64,000 nucleotides of DNA from JADZAI01 sp046348585. Its GTDB lineage: Bacteria; Pseudomonadota; Alphaproteobacteria; Micropepsales; Micropepsaceae. The position numbers and the translations under genes are program-made. The stretch is taken from NCBI GenBank assembly GCA_046348585.1, contig JAXMDZ010000004.1, positions 62,001 to 126,000 of the forward strand. The letters are read 5' to 3'. The notes beneath the pieces were generated by a model. It did no database searches and was not told the DNA's origin. It worked only from the letters and a program-made list of their open reading frames with translations. This document shows positions 8,283-15,688 of this stretch, piece by piece (positions within the stretch are counted from its first letter, which is position 1; the number at the start of each line of letters is the position of its first letter).

Positions 8283-9949
8283 GGCGCGGCCTCCGGGGCG
8301 ATCGAAACCTTCGCCATCATGCCCGACACCATGTGGTTCAACAGATGGCAGTGCAGCGCCCAGTCGCCCACCTCGTCGGCGGTCAGCAGCACCGAGACGG
8401 TCCGGCCCGGCGGCACGATGACGACATGCTTGGTCGGCATCCGCTCCGGCGGCTGGCCGTTTTCGAGCTGCACATGCGGCCCGTGCAGGTGCATCGGATG
8501 GGCCATCATGGTCTCGTTGACATAGGTGATGCGCACCCTCTCGCCATAGGCGAGGTTTATCGGGTCGGCCTCCTCGAAGGTCTTGCCGTTCAGCAGCCAG
8601 ATATAGCGTTCCATATTGCCGCCCAGCGTCACCGTGATCTCGCGGATCGGCGGACGCGTGTCGGCGTTGGGCACCAGCGCCTTGAGGTCGGCATAGTCGA
8701 GCAACTTCAGGCCCGGCGGCGTTCCCTCCGCCCAGCCCTTCGGCGGCGCGCCGTCCGCCGCTTCCCCGTGCGCATCGCCATGCCCGCCGTCATGTCCCAT
8801 CGCGGCATGGTCCATCCCCGCCATGTCGCCGTGATCCATGCCGCCGTGATCCATGCCAGCCATGTCGCCATGATCCATGTCGCCATGGTCCATGCCCGCC
8901 ATCGCGCCCATGTCGGCCATGGTCAGTTGCGTGCGTTCGCGCATGTCGCCCGGATCGGCGCTCATCCCGGCGCGCGGGGCCAGAACCGCCATCGCATGGC
9001 CCGACCGGTCGATCGCCTCGGCGACGATCGCATAGGCCTTGTCCTCCGGCGGCACGACCACGACGTCGTAAGTCTCGCCGATGCCCATGCGGATCTCGTC
9101 CACGGGCGCGGGCTGCACGTCGCTGCCGTCGGCCGCGACGACGATCATCTTCAGCCCCGGAATGCGCACGTCCATGAACGACATGGCGTTGGCGTTGATG
9201 AGCCGCAGCCGCACCTTCTCGCCCTTGGCGAACAGGAAATAGGCGGGCGCATCCGCCGCCTGTCCGTTGACGAGATAGGTATAGCCCGTCACGTCGGCGA
9301 GATCGGTCGGGTCCATCCGCATCTCGCCCCAGGCGAGGCGGTCGCGCAGCGCCGCGCCCAGCCCGTCGCGCCTGGCATCGTCGAAGAAGTCGATGACCGT
9401 GCGCTTGCCGTAATTGTAGTAGCCGGGATCAACCTTCAGATTGCGCAGGATGCGCTCGCCCCGCTCCGGGTGCAGGTCGGACAGCATCACCACATAGTCG
9501 CGTTCGGTCTTCACCACCTCGCCGCCCCTGGGATGGATCAGCAGCGGCGCATAGACGCCGTCCTGTTCCTGCATCCCGGTATGGCTGTGATACCAATAGG
9601 TGCCGCTCTGGCGGATCGTGAAGCGATAGGTGAAGGTCGCGCCGGGCTTGATGCCGGGATAGCCGTTGAAGCCCGTCACGCCGTCCATCAGGCCGGGCAG
9701 CTTCAGCCCGTGCCAGTGCAGCGAGGTCGGCTCGTCCAGCGTGTTGGTGACGCGGATGACCGCCTCGTCGCCTTCGGTGAAGGTCAGCAGCGGCCCCGGA
9801 ATCGTGCCGTTGATCGAGGGCCGCGTGCGGACCTCGCCGTCGATCGTCACCCCCGTCTCGCCGATGACGAGATCGTAGCTGCGCGTCTCGGCGCGCGCCG
9901 CGGCGGCGGCGAGGGCGGCCGCCAGTGCGAATCTGATGATGGAATGCAT
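8279..9949 (-). CDS. copA: Multicopper oxidase, copper resistance protein CopA
   Basis: A 556-residue periplasmic multicopper oxidase that oxidises Cu(I) to the less toxic Cu(II). The copper motifs are all present: HWHG (78-81), HSH (121-123), HPMHLHG (484-490) and HCHLLNHM (533-540). Residues 344-395 are a Met/His/Asp-rich insert made of repeated GMDHGDM units, as in PcoA/CopA, probably for copper loading. The signal peptide (1-20) is Sec-like and has no twin arginine, whereas most CopA proteins use Tat; see findings. It lies 63 bases downstream of the small His-rich gene and overlaps copB by four bases. Confidence 0.95.
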   Translation of the reverse strand: MHSIIRFALAAALAAAAARAETRSYDLVIGETGVTIDGEVRTRPSINGTIPGPLLTFTEGDEAVIRVTNTLDEPTSLHWHGLKLPGLMDGVTGFNGYPGIKPGATFTYRFTIRQSGTYWYHSHTGMQEQDGVYAPLLIHPRGGEVVKTERDYVVMLSDLHPERGERILRNLKVDPGYYNYGKRTVIDFFDDARRDGLGAALRDRLAWGEMRMDPTDLADVTGYTYLVNGQAADAPAYFLFAKGEKVRLRLINANAMSFMDVRIPGLKMIVVAADGSDVQPAPVDEIRMGIGETYDVVVVPPEDKAYAIVAEAIDRSGHAMAVLAPRAGMSADPGDMRERTQLTMADMGAMAGMDHGDMDHGDMAGMDHGGMDHGDMAGMDHAAMGHDGGHGDAHGEAADGAPPKGWAEGTPPGLKLLDYADLKALVPNADTRPPIREITVTLGGNMERYIWLLNGKTFEEADPINLAYGERVRITYVNETMMAHPMHLHGPHVQLENGQPPERMPTKHVVIVPPGRTVSVLLTADEVGDWALHCHLLNHMVSGMMAKVSIAPEAAP

Positions 9950-10012
9950 CGCTTGCTCCTGATCGTGAACGCAGCGGCGCGCGGACGCGCCGGTCTCGCT
10001 TGAGGCGAGGCG

Positions 10013-10399
10013 TCAGATCAGCAGGCGATGGGTGCGCACGATTGTCAGGCCGGCGGGATCGGGCGGCGGCTCCCAGGGCGGACGGACGCGGCGCGCGTCC
10101 GGCGCGGCGGCGGCGCGCTGCGGCGTTACGACTGTCGTCGCCGGCGGAACCGCCAGCATCCGCGGCGGCATCGGGGCGGGGGCTTCGGCCAGCACCGCGT
10201 CCGGCATCGACATCGCCGCGCACGGGGCTTCGCCGCCGTCGGTGGGGGCGGCGCGATGACCGCCATGTCCGGCATGGGCAGCGTGCGGCGCGGCGGTGGC
10301 CGGCCCCACGAACATCGCGGCGCAATGCGGTCCCAGCGCCCCGGCCAGCACACCGGCGAGGAACAGCGACAGGACGGCGAGGCGCAGGCGCATGGTCAT
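10013..10399 (-). CDS. Small secreted His-rich protein heading the copper operon
   Basis: A 128-residue protein that I do not recognise as a named family. A signal peptide is likely (residues 2-22, RLRLAVLSLFLAGVLAGAL). It is followed by a His/Ala run (HAAHAGHGGH), two cysteines (Cys26 and the Cys of GEAPCAAM) and a Pro-rich C-terminus. The His-rich segment and its position upstream of copA suggest copper binding or sensing, but this is inference. I chose the ATG at 10399 because a copper-repressor-like operator sits at 10404-10420; the longer frame from 10492 would place that operator inside the coding region. Confidence 0.7.
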   Translation of the reverse strand: MTMRLRLAVLSLFLAGVLAGALGPHCAAMFVGPATAAPHAAHAGHGGHRAAPTDGGEAPCAAMSMPDAVLAEAPAPMPPRMLAVPPATTVVTPQRAAAAPDARRVRPPWEPPPDPAGLTIVRTHRLLI

Positions 10400-10403
10400 C
10401 TGG

Positions 10404-10420
10404 ATACCCGGGGAGGGTAT
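10404..10420. promoter_or_regulatory. CsoR-type copper operator
   Basis: The exact inverted repeat ATACCC-GGGGA-GGGTAT (17 bp) lies 5-21 bases upstream of the first copper-operon start. It closely matches the known CsoR operator shape, two TACCC half-sites around a G-rich centre. The regulator gene itself is not in the window. Assignment is by pattern and context. Confidence 0.6.
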
Positions 10421-10499
10421 AGCGCCCGCAAGTCCTTCCGTCCACCCGGGCCGCCAGCCGCCGCGCCGATCAGTCTGATGAATAACATTCATTTGAAAG

Positions 10500-10516
10500 C
10501 GGCGCGGTCCGCGCCG
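10500..10516. promoter_or_regulatory. Perfect palindrome upstream of dps
   Basis: CGGCGCGG-T-CCGCGCCG is an exact 8-bp inverted repeat around one base, ending 30 bases before the dps start codon. It could be an operator or a 5' leader hairpin. The factor is unknown. Confidence 0.4.
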
Positions 10517-10546
10517 ATCTCAGGGGCCTGACGAACGGAGGCTCCC

Positions 10547-11029
10547 ATGTACAAGACCAGCATCGATCTGCCGCTTCAGGCGCGCGAAGCCATGGCGCGT
10601 CTGCTGAACGCGCGTCTCGCCGACGCCATCGACCTCGCGCTCCAGGTGAAGCAGGCGCACTGGAACGTGAAGGGTCCGAACTTCATCGCCCTGCACCAGC
10701 TGTTCGACACGGTCCACGCCGAGGTCGAAGGCCATTACGACACCATCGCCGAACGCATCACGGCGCTCGGCTTCACCGCCTTCGGCACCAGCCAGGCGGT
10801 CGGCGCGGCCTCGACCCTGCCGGCCTACCCGACGGACATCGCCGGCGGCCTCGCCCATGTGAAGGCGCTCGCCGGCTCGTTCGCGGCGTTCGGCAAGACG
10901 GTGCGCGCGGCCATCGACGCCGCGACGGACGCAGGCGACGCCGACACGGCCGATCTCTTCACCGGCATGTCGCGCGCCGTCGACAAGACGCTGTGGTTCC
11001 TCGAAGCCCATCTCCAGGCGGCCGACTGA
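10547..11029 (+). CDS. dps: Dps ferritin-like DNA-protection protein
   Basis: A 160-residue Dps protein. It forms a dodecameric shell that oxidises and stores iron and shields DNA in stress. The inter-subunit ferroxidase ligands are all visible with the spacing of E. coli Dps: His38, His50, Asp54, Asp65 and Glu69, in HWNVKGPNF...LHQLFD...HYDTIAER. The N-terminus is short with few lysines, so direct DNA binding by a tail is doubtful. A GGAGG lies just before the ATG. It is a single-gene unit, divergent from the copper operon and closed by a stem-loop terminator at 11082. Confidence 0.97.
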   Translation: MYKTSIDLPLQAREAMARLLNARLADAIDLALQVKQAHWNVKGPNFIALHQLFDTVHAEVEGHYDTIAERITALGFTAFGTSQAVGAASTLPAYPTDIAGGLAHVKALAGSFAAFGKTVRAAIDAATDAGDADTADLFTGMSRAVDKTLWFLEAHLQAAD

Positions 11030-11081
11030 CGACGGCGCGACGGCGACGGCCTGAAACCAATCGTGTGTTGAGCGCGCGGAC

Positions 11082-11112
11082 GGGGCGGACGATGGTCCGC
11101 CCCGATTCCTTT
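11082..11112 (+). terminator. Rho-independent terminator after dps
   Basis: GGGGCGGAC (11082-11090), loop GATG, GTCCGCCCC (11095-11103), then GATTCCTTT. The stem is a perfect 9 bp; the T tract is imperfect. Confidence 0.7.
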
Positions 11113-11123
11113 CAGGCTCTCCC

Positions 11124-12281
11124 GTGCCCCCCGCCGTCGATTTCCGCCGCATCTGGCCGTTGCAGGCCACCGCCGCGACCATTCTCGCGGCCGGGGCGCT
11201 GCATTTCACGCTGACGCCCGCCTATGCGCAGCTGCACGGCTTTTCGCCCGCCCAGCTCGGTCTCGTCGGCTCGGCCTATTATGTCGGCTTCCTCGCCGGC
11301 TCGCTGCTCAACCCGCTGGTCTTCCGCGCCCTCGGGCACCGCGCGCTCTTTCGCCTCTACGCCGTGCTCATCGCCGCCGCGGTCGCGCTGCAACCGGTGC
11401 TGCCGGGCGTCGCGGCGTGGATCGTGCTGCGCGCGGCGGTCGGCTTTCTCGCCGCCGGCCTCTTTGCGACCGTGGAAAGCTGGCTGCACGCCATCGCCAC
11501 CAACGCCAATCGCGGCCGCACGCTGTCGGCCTATTCGATCACCAACCAGACGGCGCTCGCCTTCGGACAGTTCCTGTTCACGCTCGCCCCGGCGGCGGGC
11601 GGAACGGGATTCTATCTGTCGGCGGCGATCCTGCTGTGCACGATGGCGCCGCTGGCGGCGATCCGCGGGGCCGCGCCCGCCGCGCCGGCCAGCGCCCGCA
11701 TCCGCCTGGCGGCGCTGGCCAAAGGCTCGCCCGTCGCCTTCGCGGGATTTCTGGCGAACGGCCTCGCCACCTCGCCGTTCTGGGTGCTGGGCCCGGTCTT
11801 CGCGCGCGATTCCGGGCTCGGCCAGGGCGCGATCGCGCTCTTCATGGCGGTGCCGATCTTCGGCTCGCTGGCCCTGCAATGGCCGGTCGCGCGGCTATCG
11901 GACGGGATGGACCGGCGGCGGGTCATCCTGCCCGTGGCGCTGGGCGCGTCCTGCGCCTCGGTGATCGTCGCGCTCGCCTCGCTGGCCGGATCGGCGGCGG
12001 GCGTGCTGGCGGGCATCGCGCTGTTCGGCGCGACCGCCTTTCTGGTCAACATGCTGACCTCGGCGCACATGAACGACCGGGTGGATCCCGCCGACCTCAC
12101 GGAAGCCGCGGGGGCGAGCTTCCTCGTCTATGGCGCGGCTTCGGCGATCGCCCCGATGACAGCGTCATGGGCGATGCAGGTGCTGGGACCGGCGGGCCTC
12201 TTCTGGCACGCGGCGGCGGTGCTCGCGGCCTTCGCCCTCTTCACGCTGACCCGCATCCTGGTCCGCGAGCCGGCGCACTGA
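11124..12281 (+). CDS. MFS transporter, YcaD-like
   Basis: A 385-residue major facilitator with about 12 hydrophobic segments. The N-terminal half carries GFSPAQLGLVGSAYYVGFLAGS and then ESWLHAIATNANRGRTLSAYSITNQTALAFGQFL, which is typical of the YcaD/UMF2 group of uncharacterised transporters. The central cytoplasmic loop is short (RLSDGMDRRR, the usual MFS motif A-like element in the second half). The start is GTG at 11124, directly after the dps terminator. Substrate unknown. Confidence 0.85.
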   Translation: MPPAVDFRRIWPLQATAATILAAGALHFTLTPAYAQLHGFSPAQLGLVGSAYYVGFLAGSLLNPLVFRALGHRALFRLYAVLIAAAVALQPVLPGVAAWIVLRAAVGFLAAGLFATVESWLHAIATNANRGRTLSAYSITNQTALAFGQFLFTLAPAAGGTGFYLSAAILLCTMAPLAAIRGAAPAAPASARIRLAALAKGSPVAFAGFLANGLATSPFWVLGPVFARDSGLGQGAIALFMAVPIFGSLALQWPVARLSDGMDRRRVILPVALGASCASVIVALASLAGSAAGVLAGIALFGATAFLVNMLTSAHMNDRVDPADLTEAAGASFLVYGAASAIAPMTASWAMQVLGPAGLFWHAAAVLAAFALFTLTRILVREPAH

Positions 12282-12284
12282 ACC

Positions 12285-12998
12285 TCAGGCGTCCTCGCCC
12301 TCGTCGTCGCCGTCCTCGGCTTCAAGCGCGTCGGCGAGCGCCTCCGCGTCGGCGGCCTCCTCCGGATCGGGCGTCTCGGCGAACGGATCGGCCTCTTCGG
12401 GCTCCTCGGCCAGCGTCTCGCTCGCCGGACGCAGCACGGCGCGCGTGCCCTTGGTGCCGCTCGCGGCGCGCGACTTCTCGCGGTTCGCCTTTTCGATCGC
12501 CTGGTCCAGCTCGATCTGCGAGCACAGGCCCAGCGTCACCGGGTCCGAGGCCTTCAGGTTCGCGGCGTTCCAGTGGCTGCGATTGCGCACCTTGTCGATT
12601 GTCGCCTTGGTCGTGCCGACCAGACGGCCGATCACCGCGTCGGGCAGCTCGGGGTGGTTGCGCAGCAGCCAGAAGATCGCATCCGGCTTGTCGAGCCGCT
12701 TGGAGACCGGCGTGTAGCGCGCGCCCTTGCGCGGCTTCTGCAGGGCGACGACCAGCGGATTGGAGAGCAGCTTCAGCCGATGGGCCGGATCGGCCTCGGC
12801 CTTGGCGATTTCCTCGCGGGTCAGCTGGCCCATCAGCACCGGATCGACCGGCTTCATGTGCTGGGCGGTTTCGTCGTCGGCGATGGACTGGACTTCCAGC
12901 GGGTGAAGCTGGGTGAAATCGGCGATCTGGTCGAAGGTCATGGTGGTGTTGAAGACCAGCCACTTGGCGGTCGCCTTCGGCATGATGGGCGCAGTCAT
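12285..12998 (-). CDS. trcR: DUF1013 cell-cycle transcriptional regulator, TrcR-like
   Basis: A 237-residue protein of the DUF1013 family, which includes Caulobacter TrcR, a cell-cycle-linked factor associated with RNA polymerase. The conserved core (residues 1-175) starts MPKATAKWLVFNTTMTFDQIA and contains the stretches HPLEVQSIAD, AIFWLLRNHPELPDAVIGRLVGTTKATI (helix-turn-helix-like) and NRSHWNA. The last 50 residues are almost entirely Asp/Glu/Ala, an acidic tail. The start at 12998 is fixed by AGGAGG a few bases upstream. The gene faces the MFS gene tail to tail with a 3-base gap. Confidence 0.88.
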   Translation of the reverse strand: MTAPIMPKATAKWLVFNTTMTFDQIADFTQLHPLEVQSIADDETAQHMKPVDPVLMGQLTREEIAKAEADPAHRLKLLSNPLVVALQKPRKGARYTPVSKRLDKPDAIFWLLRNHPELPDAVIGRLVGTTKATIDKVRNRSHWNAANLKASDPVTLGLCSQIELDQAIEKANREKSRAASGTKGTRAVLRPASETLAEEPEEADPFAETPDPEEAADAEALADALEAEDGDDEGEDA

Positions 12999-13114
12999 GA
13001 TTGTCCTCCTTACGGATGGCGGGGTCTTCCGCCGATCCGCCCGCATGAGCCATGTCCATGTCGGGAATTGAGGCTGGGATATAGCCGCTCCCCCGCCCCG
13101 CGCCAAGTGTGGAG

Positions 13115-14116
13115 TCACCCCACCGTCAGCACGATCTTCCCCGCGTGGGCGCCGGTCGCCATGCGGGCATGGGCCTCGGCCACCCGCTCCAGCGGGAAGA
13201 CGCTGTCGACGACCGGGGCGATCCGGCCGCTCTCCAGCAGCGGCCAGGCGTCGCGGGCGACCCCGGCCGCGACCTCGGCCTTCTGGGCGGCGGTGCGCGC
13301 CCTCAGCGTCGAGGCGGTGACGGTCAGCCGCTTCAGCAGCACGGCATGGAAATTGACTTTCGCCGCCGCCCCGTTCTGATAGGCGATGTTGACCAGCCGC
13401 CCCTCCAGCGCCAGCGACTGGATATTCTTCTGGATGTAGTCGCCGCCGACCATGTCGAGGATCACGTCGACGCCCTTGCCGCCGGTCTCCGCCTTCAGAA
13501 CCTCGACGAAATCCTCGGATTTGTAGTCGATCGCCCGCTTCGCCCCCAGCCTGGCGCACAGCGCCGTCTTCTCCGGCCCGCCGGCGGTGGCGAACACGGT
13601 ATGGCCGCGCGCCGCGTAGAGCTGGATCGCGCTCGTCCCGATGCCGCTCGCCCCGCCATGCACCAGCAGCGTCTCGCCGGCCTTGAGGCGGCAGCGGTCG
13701 GAGACGTTGGTCCACACCGTGAAGAAGGCCTCGGCCGTCGCCCCCGCCTCGGCCCAGGAGAGCCGCCGGGGCTTCGGCAGGCACGAGCCTTCCGGCGCCA
13801 CGCAGTATTCGGCATAGCCGCCGCCCGCGACCAGCGCGCAGACCTCGTCGCCGATCCGCCAGCGCGTCGCGCCGGGTCCGAGCGCGGCCACCACCCCGGC
13901 GCATTCCAGGCCCAGAATATCGCTCGCCCCCTGCGGCGGCGGGTAGAGCCCCATCACCTGTATCAGGTCCGCCCGGTTCAGCGCGGTCGCCTTCACCGCG
14001 ATCAGCACCTCGCCGGGGCCGGGAACGGGCAGGGGGGCTTCGATCAGGTCCGGCCGGCCGTCCTTGCCGGGGCTGAGGGGACGCACGGCGCGCATGGTGG
14101 CGGGCAGATCGCTCAT
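13115..14116 (-). CDS. NAD(P)H quinone oxidoreductase, zinc-free MDR family
   Basis: A 333-residue medium-chain dehydrogenase of the PIG3/zeta-crystallin type. The N-terminal GroES-like half has ALNRADLIQVMGLYPPP and GLECAGVV. The Rossmann half carries VHGGASGIGTSAIQL (GxGxxG-like cofactor loop). The residues that bind catalytic zinc in alcohol dehydrogenases are absent, as expected. It probably reduces quinones with NADPH. The start MSDLPATMRAV at 14116 is the family start; a longer in-frame extension to 14254 overlaps the divergent DUF1192 gene and is unlikely. Confidence 0.9.
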   Translation of the reverse strand: MSDLPATMRAVRPLSPGKDGRPDLIEAPLPVPGPGEVLIAVKATALNRADLIQVMGLYPPPQGASDILGLECAGVVAALGPGATRWRIGDEVCALVAGGGYAEYCVAPEGSCLPKPRRLSWAEAGATAEAFFTVWTNVSDRCRLKAGETLLVHGGASGIGTSAIQLYAARGHTVFATAGGPEKTALCARLGAKRAIDYKSEDFVEVLKAETGGKGVDVILDMVGGDYIQKNIQSLALEGRLVNIAYQNGAAAKVNFHAVLLKRLTVTASTLRARTAAQKAEVAAGVARDAWPLLESGRIAPVVDSVFPLERVAEAHARMATGAHAGKIVLTVG

Positions 14117-14203
14117 CGAAAACCGTCTTGCGAAGGAAGGGCTGCGGACCGACAGTTCGGCCATTCCGGCCCGCCCCGCAAGGGCCGACAGGGACTGACC
14201 GCC

Positions 14204-14389
14204 ATGGCGCTCGACACCGACGACCTCGCCCCGCCGCCCAAACCCGTCCGCCACGATCTCGACGTGATGTCGATCGAGGCGCTGACCGAGCGGATCGGCA
14301 CGCTGGAGGCCGAAATCGCCACGATCCGCGAGCTGATCGAGAAGAAGCGCCGCTCGCGCGACGCGGCGGCGGCGCTGTTCCGCAGTTAG
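14204..14389 (+). CDS. DUF1192 family protein
   Basis: A 61-residue protein of the alphaproteobacterial DUF1192 family, function unknown. It starts MALDTDDLAPPPKP and continues into a single helix (about residues 20-58, MSIEALTERIGTLEAEIATI) with heptad-like leucine/isoleucine spacing, so it is probably a small coiled coil. It lies divergent from the quinone oxidoreductase and immediately upstream of an inverted repeat and a candidate small RNA. Confidence 0.85.
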   Translation: MALDTDDLAPPPKPVRHDLDVMSIEALTERIGTLEAEIATIRELIEKKRRSRDAAAALFRS

Positions 14390-14421
14390 CTTGATGTTAA
14401 CCAGATTGCCCTAACGTCAAG
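14390..14421. promoter_or_regulatory. Inverted repeat and possible promoter of the candidate small RNA
   Basis: CTTGATGTTA (14390-14399) and TAACGTCAAG (14412-14421) match as an inverted repeat at 9 of 10 positions, around 12 bases. The same bases hold TTGATGT and CCTAACGT 12 bases apart, loosely like the Caulobacter housekeeping promoter (TTGACG and GCTANAWC), and a TTAACC half-site as used by CtrA. All readings are tentative. Confidence 0.4.
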
Positions 14422-14521
14422 TCGAGGCGCGTATCGCCTGGGCATCGAATCCATGCCCTCTTCCTGACGACTTCCTGCGAGACTAAAGGGGACCGGCCGG
14501 CGCCGGTCCCTTTTTCTTTTT
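14422..14521 (+). ncRNA. Candidate small RNA with two CUUCCUG anti-Shine-Dalgarno motifs
   Basis: Between DUF1192 and rcdA lie, in order: hairpin AGGCG-CGTAT-CGCCT (14425-14439), hairpin GGGCAT-CGAATCC-ATGCCC (14440-14458), a linker with CTTCCTG twice (14460-14466 and 14471-14477), and a strong rho-independent terminator (14488-14521). No reading frame of note covers this stretch. The CTTCCTG motif is complementary to AGGAAG-type ribosome binding sites, as in other alphaproteobacterial small RNAs with CU-rich anti-SD loops. The transcript would be about 100 nt. Expression is not shown; this is an inference from structure. Confidence 0.55.
14488..14521 (+). terminator. Strong rho-independent terminator
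   Basis: GGGGACCGGC (14488-14497), a short CGGC loop region, GCCGGTCCC (14502-14510), then T5-C-T5. AAA before the stem can pair with the T tract. It ends the DUF1192 transcript, the candidate small RNA, or both. Confidence 0.9.
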
Positions 14522-14682
14522 CGCGGCCCCGGCGAGGGGCGGTTAAGCACGCCGTCCGAAGGCCGCTTGCCAGCGCCGCCGTCCTGAATTGAGATTGCCC
14601 GCTGCCCGGGCGGCGGTGCGCGATTTGCACGGAGCGCCGAACGGGCAAGACAGGCGCATATAAGCGCATCAAGGTGGGACAG

Positions 14683-15231
14683 ATGACGAGCGCCACGATC
14701 GACGGACCTTTCAGCGATCCCTCGCTCGGCGAAGCGACCGTGGCGGCGCGGGCGCTGGGCTTCGTGCGATCGGAAGTCTTCCGCCGCGCCTTTTCCGGCG
14801 GCATGGCGCTGGTCGAGGAGACGGCGAGCTACCTCGACGGGCCGGGGCGCGAGGATTCGCGCGGCCTGCCGCGCCGCGCCGCGCTCGCCTATGCGGGCGA
14901 AAGCATGCGGCTGACCACCCGTCTGATGCAGGTCGCCTCGTGGCTGCTCGTGCAGCGTTCGGTGGCCGACGGCGACGTCTCGGTGGAGGAAGCCTCGAAG
15001 GACAAATACCGCCTCAGCGCCCGCGAGGTCTGCACCGGCCGCAAACCCGAAGCCGAAGAGCTGCTGCCGGCCCAGCTCGTCGAACTGCTGGGACGCAGCG
15101 CCCAGCTCTACGATCGCATCGATCGTCTCGACCGCACCATCTATTCGCCCGATCCCGTCGCCGCGCCGGAAGGCGCGCGCGGGCAGCTCGGCCGCCTCGC
15201 CAGCGCCTTCGGCGGTCAGTTCGGCGAGTAG
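14683..15231 (+). CDS. rcdA: DUF1465 family protein, RcdA-like protease adaptor
   Basis: A 182-residue DUF1465 protein. In Caulobacter the family member RcdA is an adaptor that with CpdR and PopA delivers CtrA and other substrates to ClpXP at the cell pole. The conserved helical core is seen in RALGFVRSEVFRRAFSGGMALVEETASYLDG, AGESMRLTTRLMQVASWLLVQRSVADG and LVELLGRSAQLYDRIDRLDR. The start is ATG 14683 with AGGTGGG five bases upstream; the GTG at 14674 falls inside that ribosome binding site. Whether it works in CtrA turnover here is inferred from the family. Confidence 0.87.
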   Translation: MTSATIDGPFSDPSLGEATVAARALGFVRSEVFRRAFSGGMALVEETASYLDGPGREDSRGLPRRAALAYAGESMRLTTRLMQVASWLLVQRSVADGDVSVEEASKDKYRLSAREVCTGRKPEAEELLPAQLVELLGRSAQLYDRIDRLDRTIYSPDPVAAPEGARGQLGRLASAFGGQFGE

Positions 15232-15259
15232 GCTCGCCGCCGTCACAGGCCCGGACAGC

Positions 15260-15283
15260 AAAAAGGGGGCGCGGCGCGCCCCC
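15260..15283 (-). terminator. Rho-independent terminator after rpmE
   Basis: On the minus strand, GGGGGCGC-loop-GCGCCCCC (15283-15265) is followed by TTTTT (15264-15260). The stem is a perfect 8 bp. It lies between the convergent rcdA and rpmE genes; the plus-strand tail is poor in T. Confidence 0.82.
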
Positions 15284-15312
15284 TTCGCATTTCGCCGCGC
15301 TGTCGCGCCGGC

Positions 15313-15534
15313 TTACTTCACCAGGCCTTCGTAGCGCTTCTTGAAGCGGCCGACGCGGCCGCCGCGGTCGAGCAGCTGGTTCTGCGCGCCGGTCCACACC
15401 GAGTGGGTCGTCGGATCGATTTCCAGCGTCAGCTGCTGGCCTTCCGCGCCATAGGTCGAACGGGTCCAGTAGGTCGTGCCGTCGTTCAGCGCGACCTTGA
15501 TGAAGTGATAGTCGGGGTGGCCTTCCTTCTTCAT
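15313..15534 (-). CDS. rpmE: 50S ribosomal protein L31
   Basis: A 73-residue L31 of the zinc-free (C-minus) type: it starts MKKEGHPDYHFIKVALNDG, includes the conserved DPTTHSVWTG and ends GRVGRFKKRYEGLVK. None of the CxxC zinc cysteines is present. It is a small component of the large ribosomal subunit that helps bridge the two subunits. The start at 15534 is the family start; ribosome binding site material (GGACGC) lies just upstream. It is a monocistronic unit closed by a terminator at 15260. Confidence 0.97.
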   Translation of the reverse strand: MKKEGHPDYHFIKVALNDGTTYWTRSTYGAEGQQLTLEIDPTTHSVWTGAQNQLLDRGGRVGRFKKRYEGLVK

Positions 15535-15688
15535 CGGAAGCGTCCTCTCATGCGTCGAAAGCGGGTTCGGACGGCCCAGCCGCCCAAATGAGCGCGGGTG
15601 TCTACACGAGGACGGCCCGCCGGGCAAGCCTTGGCCACGATGTCCGGAAACGGCGGGTCCGGGCCGGGTTTCGTGCTAGGGTTCAGGA

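Noticed and set aside
8800..8925. Short repeated units in copA that resemble a repeat array
   Set aside because: They encode GMDHGDM units in frame within the Met/His insert of CopA; spacing and variation follow the protein, not CRISPR.
12999..13904. A long fusion of trcR with upstream coding sequence
   Set aside because: The upstream part is the quinone oxidoreductase read in a wrong frame; AGGAGG fixes the trcR start at 12998.
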